From positions 11,768,058-11,832,057 of the forward strand of contig CM046844.1 of the NCBI GenBank assembly GCA_025618425.1: 64,000 bases of DNA. Reading direction: 5' to 3'. A program made the translations under genes and the position numbers. Positions 44,235 to 55,664 of the stretch are shown here, one piece after another (positions within the stretch are counted from its first letter, which is position 1; each line of letters starts with the position of its first letter). Source of the DNA: Heliocidaris tuberculata (taxonomy: Eukaryota > Echinodermata > Echinoidea > Camarodonta > Echinometridae). Under the pieces are notes generated by a model. That model saw only the letters and a list, made by a program, of their open reading frames with translations, was not told the origin of the DNA and ran no database searches.

Positions 44235-46193
44235 ATGCCCAAACTCAGATTAATGAGCGTTTTTAAGTTAGAAATGATGGCACTACGTGAAAATGAGTTT
44301 TGATGCACATATGCCCCGGGGTTGTTAGCCCAAATTTGATGAGATATTGTATAAGCGAGGGAGCAACGCGACCGAGCGGCAGATTTTTCCCCCCTTATCA
44401 CCCCTCAAACTGAAATTTCTTATGTATTTTACCATTACTAAAAAAAAAAAAAATCCGAGGGAATGCAGCGACCTAGTAATAGAATATTTTATTTTTATTT
44501 TGAACATTCCTATTTTGGGGGCGCGAAATGAATGAAAACCCTGAAGAAATATATTTTAGGAATTTACTAAGGCAATTGCAAGGCAAATTTATTATTTCTT
44601 TCGAATGTTCTACACTTTGAAAGTGCTTTTTATGCACTTATATCCCATCAGGGGGCGCAAAATTTAATAAGCTCCTACCTTATGCGGGGGGGGGGGGGGC
44701 AATGCAACTAGAGTCAATTAATGGTCTAAAAACGCCATTGGGGAGCGAAATAATTAGATTTTGAACATAATTATGCGAGGAGCAAAGCGATCGAGCTATA
44801 GAAAATTTTGCATTTCAAACCCTATAAAACAATTTCTTATGCATTTTGTCAATGTATTTATCCCCCTTTTCTTTCTCTCTTTTGCGTTTTTTGCGCCCCC
44901 CTTCAAGTGCCGCCCGGGGCACGTGCCCCCTATGCCCCCCCCCCGTAGATACGCCACTGGCCAGAAGTAATATGTTATAAGAAATAACAAAGAGATAACG
45001 CCCTTACGGCTCTCCGCAGAAGTAATGAAAATGTAATGTCTTTACCTGTCTATGGCGATGGCCATCATCTCAAAGACTGTGAGATTAAAACCAACAAATC
45101 GAGCAAATCGATGCAGGATGCACTGAGCGTCGGACCTCCAGATAATGAACCAAGTCTGATAGTAATACTCGGATATGTGGAGACCAACCACCACTATCAA
45201 GAGAAATAGATCCCCTGTGATGTATATAAACGAAAAAGACATTGAGCACGACTTCATATAAGAAACGTTATAGCCTATTAAATCATCGTCGTTTGAAATA
45301 CACATCATTTTTCATCATTGAATATGAGCGCTATATAAATATCCAATAATTATTACATTATTATTGTAATCATTATGAAGGTAACCCAAATTCCCCCTTC
45401 TTTGTAAGTTGCCAAAAAGTATGAAACGCAGTCCTGACAAGACGTTTTGGTAACATAACAATGATATTTTTTTCTAATTAAAAAAAAAAAATGGTTGAAC
45501 AGATGATCTGGAGTTATGAACTGTTGATAAATAATGTAGAAAAATAAACAATTTAAGCATTGCTATCAGTTTAGGAAATGGTTGGTCCAAAATGTGACAT
45601 GAGAAGTAAATTTGCAAAACGTAATTAAACAGTTAGCATTATTATTAGTGTTAAAAATATACCGCCTAACCTCCGAACCAGGACTTTATAATGCTTTTCT
45701 CCCTTCTTCTCTCCTCCTTTTCTTTTTTCTTTCTTTCTTTCTTTCTTTTTTCTTTCTTCTTTTGTTTTCTTGGGGGGGGGGGGGGGTTAATTTATTTTCG
45801 TTTTCCCCATCCTAACTATTGAAATACATGTACTTCAATCATATACCTACCAGCAGCCAGGTTAAGTATGTGCAAAGCAGCATTAGAATTCTTGTATTTC
45901 TTCTGCGTGTAAACAGCAACCACCATTAGGTTGCCGATCCCACCAAATATGAGCAGAGTAACGAAGAAAGGAACCTCGAAAGTCGCCTTCCCAGCCGTAA
46001 TGTACGCGTCGTCGTCGTCAATATATGTCGTCGATTCGAGTGTTAAATTGTAATCATGGTCGTCGATGGACGTGAAGGGTGCGTTGGTGGTCTCCATGAA
46101 GAGCGTTGTAGAATGAGGCTCGACCCCCGAATCTGACGTGGAGTCGACACGAACCAGCGGTTGAGTAGCCAGCTCGCTTATTGTATATGACAT
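37863..46193 (-). CDS. Rhodopsin-family (class A) GPCR, six coding exons, 442 aa
   Basis: The CDS joins 46193-45851, 45214-45046, 41520-41394, 40761-40552, 40181-40016 and 38176-37863. All junctions are GT-AG, phases agree, and the total is 1,329 nt ending in TAA. Residues 1-70 are an extracellular N-terminus with an NLT glycosylation site (49-51) and Asp-rich stretches. Features seen: TM1 74-96; LNLAAGD with Asp116 (2.50); Cys146 and Cys233 for the conserved disulfide; DRY 170-172; TM5 about 240-268; TM6 about 303-322; YANSCMNPVVY (344-354) with NPxxY; a basic helix-8 start and a Cys at the tail. The C-terminal motifs recall peptide receptors of the somatostatin/opioid/galanin group, but the ligand is not identifiable. 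TM6 lacks CWxP. Signalling through G proteins at the plasma membrane is inferred. Confidence 0.9.
38332..39038. mobile_element. Inverted-repeat element with G/C tracts in GPCR intron 5
   Basis: The ends AGGCGCCGGAAG (about 38,332) and CTTCCGGCGCGCCT (about 39,026) are nearly complementary. It contains G and C runs at 38,349-38,455 and a nested GCTTGTCAGAGAATT repeat (38,637-38,912). Confidence 0.6.
38637..38912. repeat. GCTTGTCAGAGAATT repeat, second copy
   Basis: Starts AAGGTTGCCAGAGTTGGCAG and ends near GATTTAGCAGTA. It is the same family as the insert at 31,948-32,353, in the same orientation, and lacks that copy's last ~80 bp. Confidence 0.75.
40016..40181 (-). CDS. GPCR exon 5 (ICL3 end, TM6)
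   Basis: Acceptor CACCAACAG|ATCTCA and donor AACATAG|GTAGGT, phase 1. It encodes KTARTLLAVFSFYAACYVLL, with no Trp or Pro at the expected TM6 motif positions. Confidence 0.9.
40200..40385. repeat. G-run, GA-run, C-run and TA-run cluster in GPCR intron 4
   Basis: About 28 G, then GAGAGAAAGAGAG, G run, a C run of about 19 at 40,317-40,335, and (TA)n at 40,361-40,386. Simple sequence only. Confidence 0.9.
40552..40761 (-). CDS. GPCR exon 4 (ECL2, TM5)
   Basis: Acceptor CTTTCCGCAG|ACGAAG and donor ACCAAG|GTAATG, phase 0 at both ends. It contains Cys233 and the TM5 segment IIYVSIILFFIPIIITAIIY. Confidence 0.9.
41239..41310. repeat. (GT)n microsatellite in GPCR intron 3
   Basis: About 35 GT dinucleotides with a GTGCGTGCGTGTGTGTG end. 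Confidence 0.95.
41394..41520 (-). CDS. GPCR exon 3 (Y of DRY, ICL2, TM4)
   Basis: Acceptor CTTATTTAG|ATATCTAGCC restores Arg-Tyr. Donor TTTTGCC|GTAAGT, phase 0. It encodes YLAVCFPLKFK and TM4. Confidence 0.9.
41691..43755 (-). mobile_element. Degenerate pogo-like DNA transposon in GPCR intron 2
   Basis: Ends GGAAAGTGGGGTAAGACG (left) and its complement CGTCTTACCCCACTTTCC (right) form 18-bp identical inverted repeats. TA flanks both sides (41,689-41,690 and 43,756-43,757), as expected for the Tc1/mariner/pogo group. On the minus strand, 43,195-43,072 encodes GWIQCQLCKEWAHDACAG, then DDDEFTCEIC and a stop. This is the PHD-like zinc finger often found at the C-terminus of pogo-family DDE transposases. 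Upstream, 43,439-43,113 carries further Cys-rich sequence in another frame, so the gene is frameshifted. No intact catalytic region was recognised. The interior also holds a ~250-bp direct duplication. Confidence 0.78.
41953..42645. repeat. ~250-bp direct duplication inside the pogo-like element
   Basis: The block starting CAGTTC(A/T)GAAACAAA at about 41,957 and 42,395 includes CTCAGTTTGAGCAACCTGAG and ends near GTAGATTCACTGAAC. The copies lie about 438 bp apart in direct orientation. Confidence 0.75.
43917..43950. repeat. (TC)n microsatellite
   Basis: CTCTCTCTCT run in GPCR intron 2, preceded by a C run at about 43,870. Confidence 0.9.
44150..44955. mobile_element. Inverted-repeat element with poly-C (GTGGCGT family)
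   Basis: The left end CAGTGGCGTTTCTATG and the right end GTAGATACGCCACTGG are complementary in their outer CAGTGGCGT. Long C runs follow both ends (TGCGCCCCCCC; GCCCGGGGCACGTGCCCCC). A related partial copy starts near 46,900 (GCAGTGGCGTATGTAGGG). Confidence 0.65.
45046..45214 (-). CDS. GPCR exon 2 (TM2-TM3, DR of DRY)
   Basis: Acceptor ATACATCACAG|GGGATC and donor GACAG|GTAAAG, phase 2. It contains DLFLLIVVVGLHI (TM2) and Cys146 through AIAIDR. Confidence 0.9.
45851..46193 (-). CDS. GPCR exon 1 (N-terminus and TM1)
   Basis: Starts with ATG at 46,193 in AATAATGTCATATAC and ends at donor CTGCTG|GTAGGT, phase 1. It encodes the 70-residue N-tail, TM1 and the start of TM2 (LNLAAG). A (CT)n run precedes the ATG on the + strand at 46,200-46,250. 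Confidence 0.88.
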
Positions 46194-46899
46194 TATCCTC
46201 TTCTCCTCCTCTTCCTCCTCCTCCTCTCTCTCTCTCTCTCTTCCCTCTCACTCTATGTTCTGGTTGATCACCAACTGCTAACACATCACATTTGGGGGTT
46301 GAAAAAAAAAAATTATCAAAATGCTACCATGTCAGTCTTTTTTTATCTTAAAATTCTCTTCTTGTAGATTCGTCTTCACCTAGGTTCTTGCCGTTCTATC
46401 TCCTGTCAGTCGTGCTTCCATAAACGATGAATTCAGTTAAAGGAAAGAAACGTTAACACAAATTTGCTCTGTTCATTGTCACATACAAGACTATGAATGG
46501 GTATACCGGGAGCTATCTAAAAGAGTTCGTATATATATGCTCGTGAATGATGACTATTTTTAGTGACACGACTTTAATAGTTTTTTTTGTCGACCAATTA
46601 AAAGTCATTATGCGAAAGCGAAATTGATAGCGTTTAGTGGCGGATCAAGGATTACTTTAAGAATAGACTGGTCAGAGGAATTTCATTATTTTTAAAAGTT
46701 TTATTGAAAATATATTTATTCATGATGACAAGGATAAGATATAAACAAGAAATCTGTTTTAAATCTTGGTCCTGATAAGATAAAATGGGGCACCATAGAA
46801 AATATCTTATAATCCCTTTCAGCCCACCAGCATTAAAATATATAAAAGAGAGAAAAAATGTAAAAGGTAATTAATTTTTTTCCCCCGAGGGCACACATG

Positions 46900-47110
46900 C
46901 AGTGGCGTATGTAGGGATTATGGCGTCCGGGGCAAACAATGAAGTTATGCCCCCCCCCCCCTCCCCCGAGTACCCACACTTATTTGCGTTATGGTACAAA
47001 CGAGGGAGCAAAGCGACCGAGCGGCAAATCTTTCCACTTTTAACCCTAAATAACGCAAATTTCTTGTGCAATTAACCCAGGAAATTTTGCAACTGACCAC
47101 CGCAATTGAG
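46900..47110. repeat. GTGGCGT-family repeat fragment
   Basis: GCAGTGGCGTATGTAGGGAT, then GGCGTCCGGGGCAAACAATG, a C run and GAGGGAGCAAAGCGACCGAG. The same order of motifs is seen at 44,150-44,390. Confidence 0.65.
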
Positions 47111-47306
47111 CGATAGAGAAGTTCGAATTTTGTACATTGATAAACGGTTTTCTATTTACTCACTTCTACAATCAGGATCAAAACTAACGAAAACCCTTGA
47201 GAAATAGTCGAGAAATTTAGCAAGGCGACCTAAAGTTGAGATTTCTTTCAAATGTTGAAATGTTCAAATGCTGTTTTATACATCCTATAAAGATGCAAAG
47301 CAAAGA

Positions 47307-48170
47307 ACAGTATTATGCTTTTAAATTATACCTTAATGGCATCCATCTATACATGCTTTACCGAGTAGTAGCATTTTGAAAATGACATGTAAAACCTCAG
47401 TTGTGCCGGATTTGGGTTAAACCGTGAAGACGTGAGTATCACATGCAAAAATGACTAAAAGGAAATATCAGCTTTAAGAGATATTGTACGTGAAATTCCC
47501 TTGTGTGATGGCAGGCATTCAATCAGAAATTCATGAAACACAGGTCAATACCAATTTCCAATAGTGGAAGGGGCATAGGCCCCCAAAATTTCCAAAATCA
47601 ATAAATATCCCTCAAAATATGAAAAAGTGCCCTTCGTGTGATAGAAAAGGTGCCCCTCCTGAGGTGGGAAATTGCCCCAATCTTGATATTTTTCTGCCTT
47701 ATGTGCCCTTTTTACCCTGTATTTCCATCTGATGGCAATGGAAAGTGCCACTAACTTTACTTTTATGAAAAATATCACCCTTCTGTCCGCTTTGTTTTTA
47801 AATGAATCTTCAGTTTAGAAAAATCCCCCAAAATGCTTTTCATTTCGATTGCAGGTACCATTTCAATAAAAAAAAAAAAAGATGCCCTTTCTTTACTCCC
47901 AACATCGACAATACATTGAACATCCTTTATTTTATGATGAGGGCATCATCCTCGCCCTCATTATTGAAAGAAGCCGATGAAAACAGTCTTCTCATAGGGT
48001 TTTGAAAGTCATGCTACATTTGGGTCATGTTCGCATGTGATCCTAACGTTTTCAGAGTTTTATCCAAATCCGGCACAATTGAGTTTTACATGTCAGTTTC
48101 AAAATGCTGCTGCTCAGTAAAGCATGTACTGATGGACGCCATCAAGGTATCATTTAAAAGCATAATACGG
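47307..48170. mobile_element. ~860-bp foldback element with ~130-150-bp imperfect arms
   Basis: The left arm has GTATTATGCTTTTAAATTAT, CATGCTTTACCGAGTAG and TGTGCCGGATTTGGGT. The right arm (about 48,020-48,170) has their complements: ATCCAAATCCGGCACA, CTCAGTAAAGCATG and CATTTAAAAGCATAATAC. The middle (about 47,520-47,990) is AT-rich without a gene. Confidence 0.75.
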
Positions 48171-48355
48171 TTAGTTTATGGAAAATAGATTATTATTGTC
48201 ATAGAGCACATATTGTGGTATAAAATTAAAAAGTTCTGCGACCGAAATTTTAAACAGAGAATACAAGCAGAATATTTTTGTAATGAAGTATCATTTCTTG
48301 AAGAAGCCTTAAAGGCGAAATATTGAAAATTTGTGTTTAACGGAGTGATTTATTC

Positions 48356-48430
48356 GTTGTGTGTGTGCGTGTGTGTGTGTGTGTCTCTCTCTCTCTCACT
48401 CCCTCTCTCTCTCTCTCTCTCTCTCTCTAA
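48356..48430. repeat. (GT)n(CT)n microsatellite
   Basis: GTGTGTGTGCGTGTGTGTGT followed by CTCTCTCT. Confidence 0.95.
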
Positions 48431-48767
48431 GGTGTCCCAGAAAAAAGAAACCCAAGTTTAAGGGTTAATTACTCAATAATCCAAATCATGTTTTCATATA
48501 CATCATTACAAAGCTAATTTTCTATTCTGTCATACGACTCGAAAAACCATGATCAATACATCACGAATGATTGATTTGAGTTAGTCTGAAGTGGCACTGT
48601 CAGCATGGTCAGAAACCAAAATTGTCCGAAATAAGTGGATGGCTGCTAAATTTGGTTGTGAAAAGACATTAAATGATTTGGGATATTCATTATTATAAAT
48701 ACACATAAATGAAAAGCTTTCATTCTCATCATCAATATAAAACAGTAATCATAATGGAGGGACCACG

Positions 48768-49222
48768 CCCGGGGGGGGGGGGGCACTCAGTATATAGTGT
48801 GCGATGGGTATGTGCAGCAGAGAAGACCCCAATTCTTATACTCAAATTTCCGTTCCAAAGCATAGCATTTTTTTCTGAATGAGAAAAACGAGAGAAAACC
48901 GTTCCAAAGCACCGCTTCTTTTTTCATTCCGTCGTTCCGGCCGTTCTGGCCCGCCCCAGCCCGTTTCGAAGAATATCATTTTCGGTGAAAAGTTGAAAAC
49001 GAGTTCCAATAATCCTTATATTTCAATAACAACCAGTTCCGTAGCATCATATTTATACTGTAATCCAGTTCCAAAGACCCCCTTTTTCCAAAATGTTTGT
49101 AGTTCCGAAGACCATCCTGTTCATGATACGCTCGTTCCGAAGCCCCTTTTTTTTGTCTTGCCAGCGGCACATACCTGCCACTTTTTTGGTCGAGTGCCCC
49201 CCTCCCGGGGGGAGGGGGGACC
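48768..49222. mobile_element. CCCGGGGGG...GGCACTC inverted-repeat element
   Basis: Left CCCGGGGGGGGGGGGGCACT and right TCGAGTGCCCCCCTCCCGGG ends are inverted. The interior repeats TTCCGAAG/TTCCAAAG(A/C)CC motifs. Fragments of the same family occur at 12.2-12.7 kb and 14.1 kb. It is dispersed, high-copy-like and non-coding. Confidence 0.7.
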
Positions 49223-49229
49223 ACTCATG

Positions 49230-50585
49230 ACTCGACTGACCAGGCACTCTTTGTATTTGATAAGGCACATCGACATTATTTCGTTCAACTACCTCATTTG
49301 ACACCGGTGCACCCCCTGTCCAAAGAGGATTTCGAGAGGGTTTTTTTTTCTCATTACATCCCCTCTCAAAATAAACTTTAGATACAAAATGAATAGATTC
49401 AGAAAAAACAACATTTGAGCTGCCAGGATATAAACATCTACATTGTATATACAGCGTTTATATCAAGGATTAGGTATTGAAATTGTACACACGAGCGTAA
49501 GCACAAGAAAAAAAAAAGAAAAGAAGGTCATCAGCGTTTTTTGTGTGTCTATTTATCTATTCATTCTGACCTTATCTTAGTATCATGTTGAAGATTATAA
49601 AACACAGTATAATACGGTGGTCATATGCACGACCTTCATCTAGTAATGAGATTAAATAGAAACTGTTTATCATTAAAAAAAGGATGATAAAGAAGCCATA
49701 ATCACTTGTAAGTAAAAAAAATTGGACCCGGAATATGGAGAGGAAAATGTTTTTGTCAGAGTTTTCATTTGCTCCATTGCTTGCTCTATTATGCAGGTCG
49801 CATTTATGAAATTCTATCATCCGAATTATTAGATGATTATTATCTTCGATCTATTCTGCATTGCTCCGTATCATGCCCAATGTAAATCACCATTGGTCGA
49901 CCAGAATGCCCTCATTATGGCATCATTATATGATGTTAATCGGATTGTTTTGATTTCTCAATAGAAATATTTCAATATCTCGAAATTGTTTCATACATGA
50001 CTTGTTGCAAAATGACGATGTCTTCTAATGCTGTATTTCTTTTAGACTATTGAGAGTAAAGGGAGATGTCGGATTGAGGGGATTAAAAAGGAACAGAAAT
50101 GGAAGAATCGAGGCGTAAATAATGATATTAACAATAAGAATAGAAGAACGGTTATACAAAGCCAGCGGCATATCTAGAAATTGGCTTCAGTGAGGAACGG
50201 TGGGGGTAATAAGAAAATATCTGAGCTTACGGCGATCTATTTATTTCAACCTTCAAGTTTTTTTTGGGAAAAAATATATGTCGGGTACATGACGTACGTG
50301 TTCACATTTGACGAGGGGTAGGGGAGCTTAAAAACTTGTCAGACGAGATTCATTTATCCATATTTAGTTTGATCTGTAAATACTTTAACTTTTCTAGCAG
50401 TATCCGTATATGATGCAATTAATTCCTTTGAGTTATTTGCGAGAAAACGATCGAATCGAGCGAGTAAACATCAAGTTGATGACATCGTTCTTACTGACAG
50501 TTTCTGAAGCATTTGTAATCCATGCCTATAGTCTGCTAAATATTCGTATGTTTGAGGATATTTCAGATTTGATTTCAATGAATGG
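49230..50585. other. Gene-free stretch upstream of the GPCR
   Basis: No coding region or defined repeat is recognised. This is 3-4 kb upstream of the GPCR ATG (minus strand), so its promoter or first exon could lie here or nearer, but nothing in the sequence marks it. Confidence 0.35.
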
Positions 50586-50589
50586 AGAT

Positions 50590-50765
50590 GTGAGTTGGTC
50601 TAGCGGTAATGTCCTCGGTAACCTCTCTGTCTTCGCCTACAAACCGGCTCTGATCGGACGTCCCAGGTTCGAAACTGAATGGCGTCCTTCGGATGGTGAC
50701 GTTATAGGTCAGTCCCCAGACGTAAATAATCACATCTGATTGATACACGTCTGTAAAAACCCAAT
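50590..50765 (+). mobile_element. tRNA-derived SINE (second family)
   Basis: A-box-like TTGGTCTAGCGG at about 50,595-50,606 and B-box GGTTCGAAACT at 50,666-50,676, about 60 bp apart, followed by a non-tRNA tail (CCCCAGACGTAAATAATCAC, ACACGTCTGTAAAAACCCA). The tail also occurs at 9,437-9,498. It reads GACGTTATAGGTC where the 8.9-kb copy has GACGTTAA and carries an insertion. Confidence 0.8.
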
Positions 50766-51204
50766 TACTCAAACGTCATGATAGAATGTCACCTTTCTAC
50801 AATGTATTTTGCTTCACTTGATGAAGGATATGTCGTCCTCTTCATTTCTGAAGTTATGTTATTATTAATGATAAAAAATTATGAAGCGCAGAAACTTATG
50901 TATGTATATTCTACTGCCTTGCAAGAGCTCCTGATGTGCTTAAAACAACGATGAGTAAAAATGGAAAGATGAGATTTTAGTTTTGATTGGAAATTATTTA
51001 AAGTTGGTAATTTCCTGATTTCTAACGGTAAGTTGTTCCAGTTTGGGGGCTGCACATATGATGGGGTTTGCAGTAGTTACACATGCTCAACACAACCAAA
51101 TACTTAACACATTACACATTCTTAACACAACCACTGCACAACCTCCCCCCCCCCCCCTGAAAAAAAACAACAACCCCCCCCCAAAAAAAAAAAAGGTGTA
51201 TGAC

Positions 51205-51545
51205 CTACAAACCCCAAAATCTAATCAGATCATCTTCCTATGGTGATACATACTAGCACTAAGTTTGAAGTTCATACCTCAAATGGTTCTTGAGTTATTG
51301 CTAGAACGAACCTAAACACCTGAAATTTCAGAAAAATTGGCCTTTGTGACCTTGACCTTTGAACTACGTACCCCAAAATCTAATCAGATCGTCCTCCTAT
51401 TGTGATACATACTAGTACAAAGTTTGAAGTTCATACTTCATGTGGTTCTTGAGTTATCGCTAGAACAAGAAAGCGGGAAGGACGGATGGACGGACAACCC
51501 GAAAACTTAATGCCTTCGGCACCACCTTCAGTGGGCGGAGGCATA
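51205..51545. repeat. 150-bp tandem repeat, two units plus tail
   Basis: CCCCAAAATCTAATCAGATC occurs at about 51,220 and 51,370, each followed by GTGATACATACTAG and GTTCTTGAGTTAT. The tail reads GACGGATGGACGGACAACCC and GTGGGCGGAGGCATAA. A repeat of this type is common in marine invertebrate genomes, from general knowledge. Confidence 0.8.
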
Positions 51546-54500
51546 AGAATAATTTTTAAAAAACATCTAATTCAACCCAGCTCAGACATGAAATAGATAT
51601 AACCAGCAAAGACACAAGTCTGTTGTCATTTGGTTTACAGCCACTTGAGCTAATTTAATGCTCTGCCACTCACAACTACATACTGTCAAATATTATTGCA
51701 TTTATATATTTGATCATTCACATACATGTTCCACTTCCTCCTTAGATAATTTAAAAACTTGAATTTAATTTCTAGCCAACCTTATATTTCTTACTCTAAT
51801 TCTTTATGAAATTTACAAATAAGCATTAAATTAGTGATTAGAAAAAAGCACAATATTTACCACAAGTCGTATCACTGGAAAACATTTATAATGAGGTCTA
51901 AAAACATTGTAAACTGTCCTGTTTGCATATAAATATTTAAGTGATTTACAAAGTTTGATATAACTCCTAAAGGTCGATTCCGTGCATTGTGTCCCATACA
52001 ACATTATGAATTTCATCCACTATTTCATCCATTATTTCATCCAAACGTGAAAAAATCTCTTGGAGTGCCCACTGAGTTACGGCAGTGATACCGAAATAAC
52101 CATCAGCCAATGGTCATGTCAAGAGATCGTTTATTTTTGGATGAAATAAATGGATAAAAGTCATATGTCTTATGGGACACATTGCACAAAATCATGTAAT
52201 TTCTCAATCAAAATGCCAATGAGTCATTGAAATCTCATTAAGACAAAGAGAGAGAGAGAGAGACTTAATAACAGGCTGTGGTATTCACTTCCTCTTTTCC
52301 ACCATTTAATATCACTAATATTCACATATATATATAAATATGAGTTCCTAACTCCCTATGACATGGTAGTTTTTGTGCCAACTTAATTAATTTTTCTTTT
52401 TTTTTTATATATAAAGCATGGAATTTCTTCTGCATAAAGAACAAGAATATGTATTGAATATTTAATGGTTGATGCACAGGGTTCCCAAACCTTGAATGAG
52501 TTAAAGCCCTTTGTGCTCTCATCCCGAATTAAAAAAAAACAAACTCTTCCTCTATGGGGAAATAAAAAGTATATTCTTTCAGTTCTGAGTAGATCTCTTT
52601 TTAAAGACCGATTTGAAGGTCAAGATTTGAAGGTCAAGATTTGAAAACTTTTAGCTAATTAAACAGACCCTGAAATTCACAATATTTAGACCCATTTAAT
52701 TATAAAAAAAAAAAAAAGTAAAACTGTCCTTAAATCCCTCATGCAGAGAGACTTTTACACATCAAGAAAAGCCAATTAAATTTTCAATACCACGTACGAG
52801 CCTGCACAACAGAGTCTTGTTTCATAAAATTCATAACCAACGACTGCCAAACTTCTATGAAAAATTTCCTCTCAGCCAATCGAATTCAAGGATTTCACTA
52901 GCTTATAACAACTTATTGTAACTTGTTATTGATAATACGTTTTATGAAACAGGGCCCAGAACTACTGATCAAAGGATGTTGAATTTAAAGCATTCTGTTT
53001 TCTGACAGGCTGGATTATATTACAAAAAAAAAAAAAAGAAGAAATCATGAGTCAAAGGAGCACAGCATCTGACTACTCATTTACATCATAAACATGCATT
53101 AGTGGATGAAATAACAACACTTGGTTAAATACTCTTTGAAGACATTGTCTAAATACACAAATAAATATATCCACACACACACACAGGGTGTCCTCTCTTA
53201 TTGACAATGAATGATACTTTGTGCTGCTGCTCCACTAAAAAAATAAAAATAAAATAAAAAAATAACAAAGGCAAAAACAATCCTAAATAATGATGCATTG
53301 CGAAATTTACATAAGCCTGGAATATACCTCTGAATCTGACTGCAAGGGAATAAAAGAAGACAGAATGGAAACAGAGAATTTTTAATTCTGAAAGATAATA
53401 ATTTGAGAGCACTGAAGAAAAAAAAAAGGATTGTTTGTTTCATACTCAAGCTAATACTGAAATAAGGGACAGAGCCCTTTACAAAATTGCTTCATTTCTA
53501 TAACCTGCTCACTGTAATTGTCAAAGATTTGCATCTAGAAGAAAGAATACTTTAAATTATCACCGTACCCTTGGTAAAAAATGTAGAGAACAAATTCATA
53601 AAGAAAGAAAATTGCAGGAGGAAAAAAAAAAAACAAAGCGTACAATTTTCTCCTCCTCTCTTTCCCTCTTCTGTTCCTATACCCTGTATCCAAATGCAAT
53701 ATCTATGTAGACGTAAGAACATATGATATATAACACAGACTTCTTTTACTTCTTGTAATTTCTAATGACATATTTTTAATCAGAATCTGCATTTGAATCA
53801 CCGTTTTTTTTTCCTTTTCAATCTCAAATCCTACCATCACTTCTTCCTATCTTCAAATTCTACAATTCAACAGTTCTCTTTCTAAAGCAAACATTCCCAT
53901 AGCCCCATCTCTCTGAGGATACTTTCATTTCATTTCATGTGCTTTCCAGTCAATATAAATGTAGGATAAGTATGGGGGGGGGGGGGAATAAATCTTGCAT
54001 CTCCTGTTAAAAAGAATGTCATGAACCACCTAATAACTTGGAAATTATATTCATTATCATAATTTAAATCCTGTATAAATATCATTAAACCTGAAGGTTT
54101 TAATAAACGATTGACTTTCAAGAAATTAACTCACAATTTCAATACCATATTATAGAGCCTATAGAAATCATGTTCAGATTATGGAATACATAAATTAAAT
54201 AATTGTATATACTCACACTTTTCAATAGGTGATGAAAGCGATTGTTTTATAATGACTTCCTCTCTTCACAGTCTACATGCACACAAAGCATATGAGAAAA
54301 CTTCAAGGCTTATGCTACCATTGCATGATATTCCATAGCTCCCTAGAGCTACAATCTCTTTGCACATAGCCAAAATGAAACACTTATGGCATACATGTAC
54401 ATGTCCAATATAGTAAGAGGAACTGCTGAAAACAAAACGCCACATGAAGGAAAATTATACATCGGGAAACAATTCAAGGTTATATGCATCTAATGCCATT

Positions 54501-54557
54501 GTGCAGAGAGTCTATAAAAAAATAACTTATTTCTTACAAATCAAATATAAATATCAA
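51546..54557. other. Gene-free stretch
   Basis: AT-rich sequence with short A and T tracts and no recognised gene. A (GA)n tract lies near 52,246-52,262 and a G run near 53,976. I see no exon-like segment on either strand. Confidence 0.4.
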
Positions 54558-54565
54558 ATGTGATG

Positions 54566-54873
54566 TTTAGGCCCCCCCCCCCCCCAAAAAAAATTGTTTG
54601 GTTGTCCTCGACCGACCGACCCTCTGAAATGGGGCCGACCCAATTTTTTTTTTTTTTTTTTTTTTTTTAAACCCAACCACGGCAAAACTTACATGGAAAA
54701 GCGAAATTAATTTCAACAACAGTTTGTATTACATAAATTGTTTAATATACAAGACTTAAACAGTGTAAGAGAAATAACAACTCTTTTATGTTTCTGGGTG
54801 ATAATTAATAAATGTAAATACCATGTAAAAACGTTAAATATTGAAACTTGCTTTGCCTCCTTTATTTTCTCAG

Positions 54874-54905
<32 letters not shown>

Positions 54906-54980
54906 TCTGACCGACCGACCCTCTTTTAAAAAAAATGTCACTCGAGAACAACCAATTTTTTTTTGTGGCCTTATGAAAAT
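54566..54980. mobile_element. ~415-bp inverted-repeat element with GACCGACC motifs
   Basis: The left AGGCC-C run-AAAATTGTTTGGTTGTCCTC pairs imperfectly with the right GAGAACAACCAATTTTTTTT-GTGGCCT. CGACCGACCGACCCTC follows the left arm and CTGACCGACCGACCCTC precedes the right arm. ATGTGATG flanks both sides (54,558-54,565 and 54,981-54,988), a possible 8-bp target duplication. T and A tracts fill the centre. Confidence 0.6.
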
Positions 54981-55255
54981 ATGTGATGCTAGTGCACTCA
55001 TAGGCACATGGGGATAATGTAGGGGTTAGCCTATATAATTATGAGATTCTGACACAAAATCAGATAATTGAGGATATATGTTTTACCAAGGGTACCAGAA
55101 TAGCAACATCATTTGCAAGTTGATGCAATCAGAAAGATACATGTATTTTGACATGTTCCCATTCTCTTATTCAATGACATTGAAATTTCTTCCAAAATGA
55201 GATCAGAGGCGTACAAGGAGTTTGAGACTGCTGCTCTATAAAACAAGTGAATTAA

Positions 55256-55660
55256 CACTTTTGAGACAATTAACCACATTTTGTGGTTTGGCTCAACAAC
55301 TTTTGATTCAGCGCTCTAAAATATATACCAGATGCAGGAGTAGAAGGAGCGAAAATTTCTGCACACACTATGTCTATTTTTGGTTGCATGGCCATGCTGC
55401 GTTTGATGCCAGGAATTTTAAAAACGAGAATAAGCTTTAAAATCCTTAGATTGGCAACACATTGAGATGTCAAAATCATTTTTTTATCGAAATTGGCAAT
55501 TTTTTCAACTTTTCGCCAGAATCTCTAACCATGTATCTTGTTTTCAAAGACATTGCATCTTATTAAAACCATGTAGCACTAAAAGAAAATATTAATGTTG
55601 CCAATTTGAAGAACCAAATGTGATCAATCTAGCCCTCAAATAATTCCTGTCCTGAAAGGG
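55256..55660. mobile_element. TTAA-flanked element, family A copy 3 (inverted)
   Basis: A 405-bp element between TTAA at 55,252-55,255 and 55,661-55,664, in the opposite orientation to copies 1 and 2. Its right end is TAATTCCTGTCCTGAAAGGG; the left end is degraded. Confidence 0.85.
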
Positions 55661-55664
55661 TTAA

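Noticed and set aside
50590..50680. Possible functional tRNA gene
   Set aside because: The tRNA-like head is fused to a tail that also occurs at 9.4 kb, so it is a SINE.
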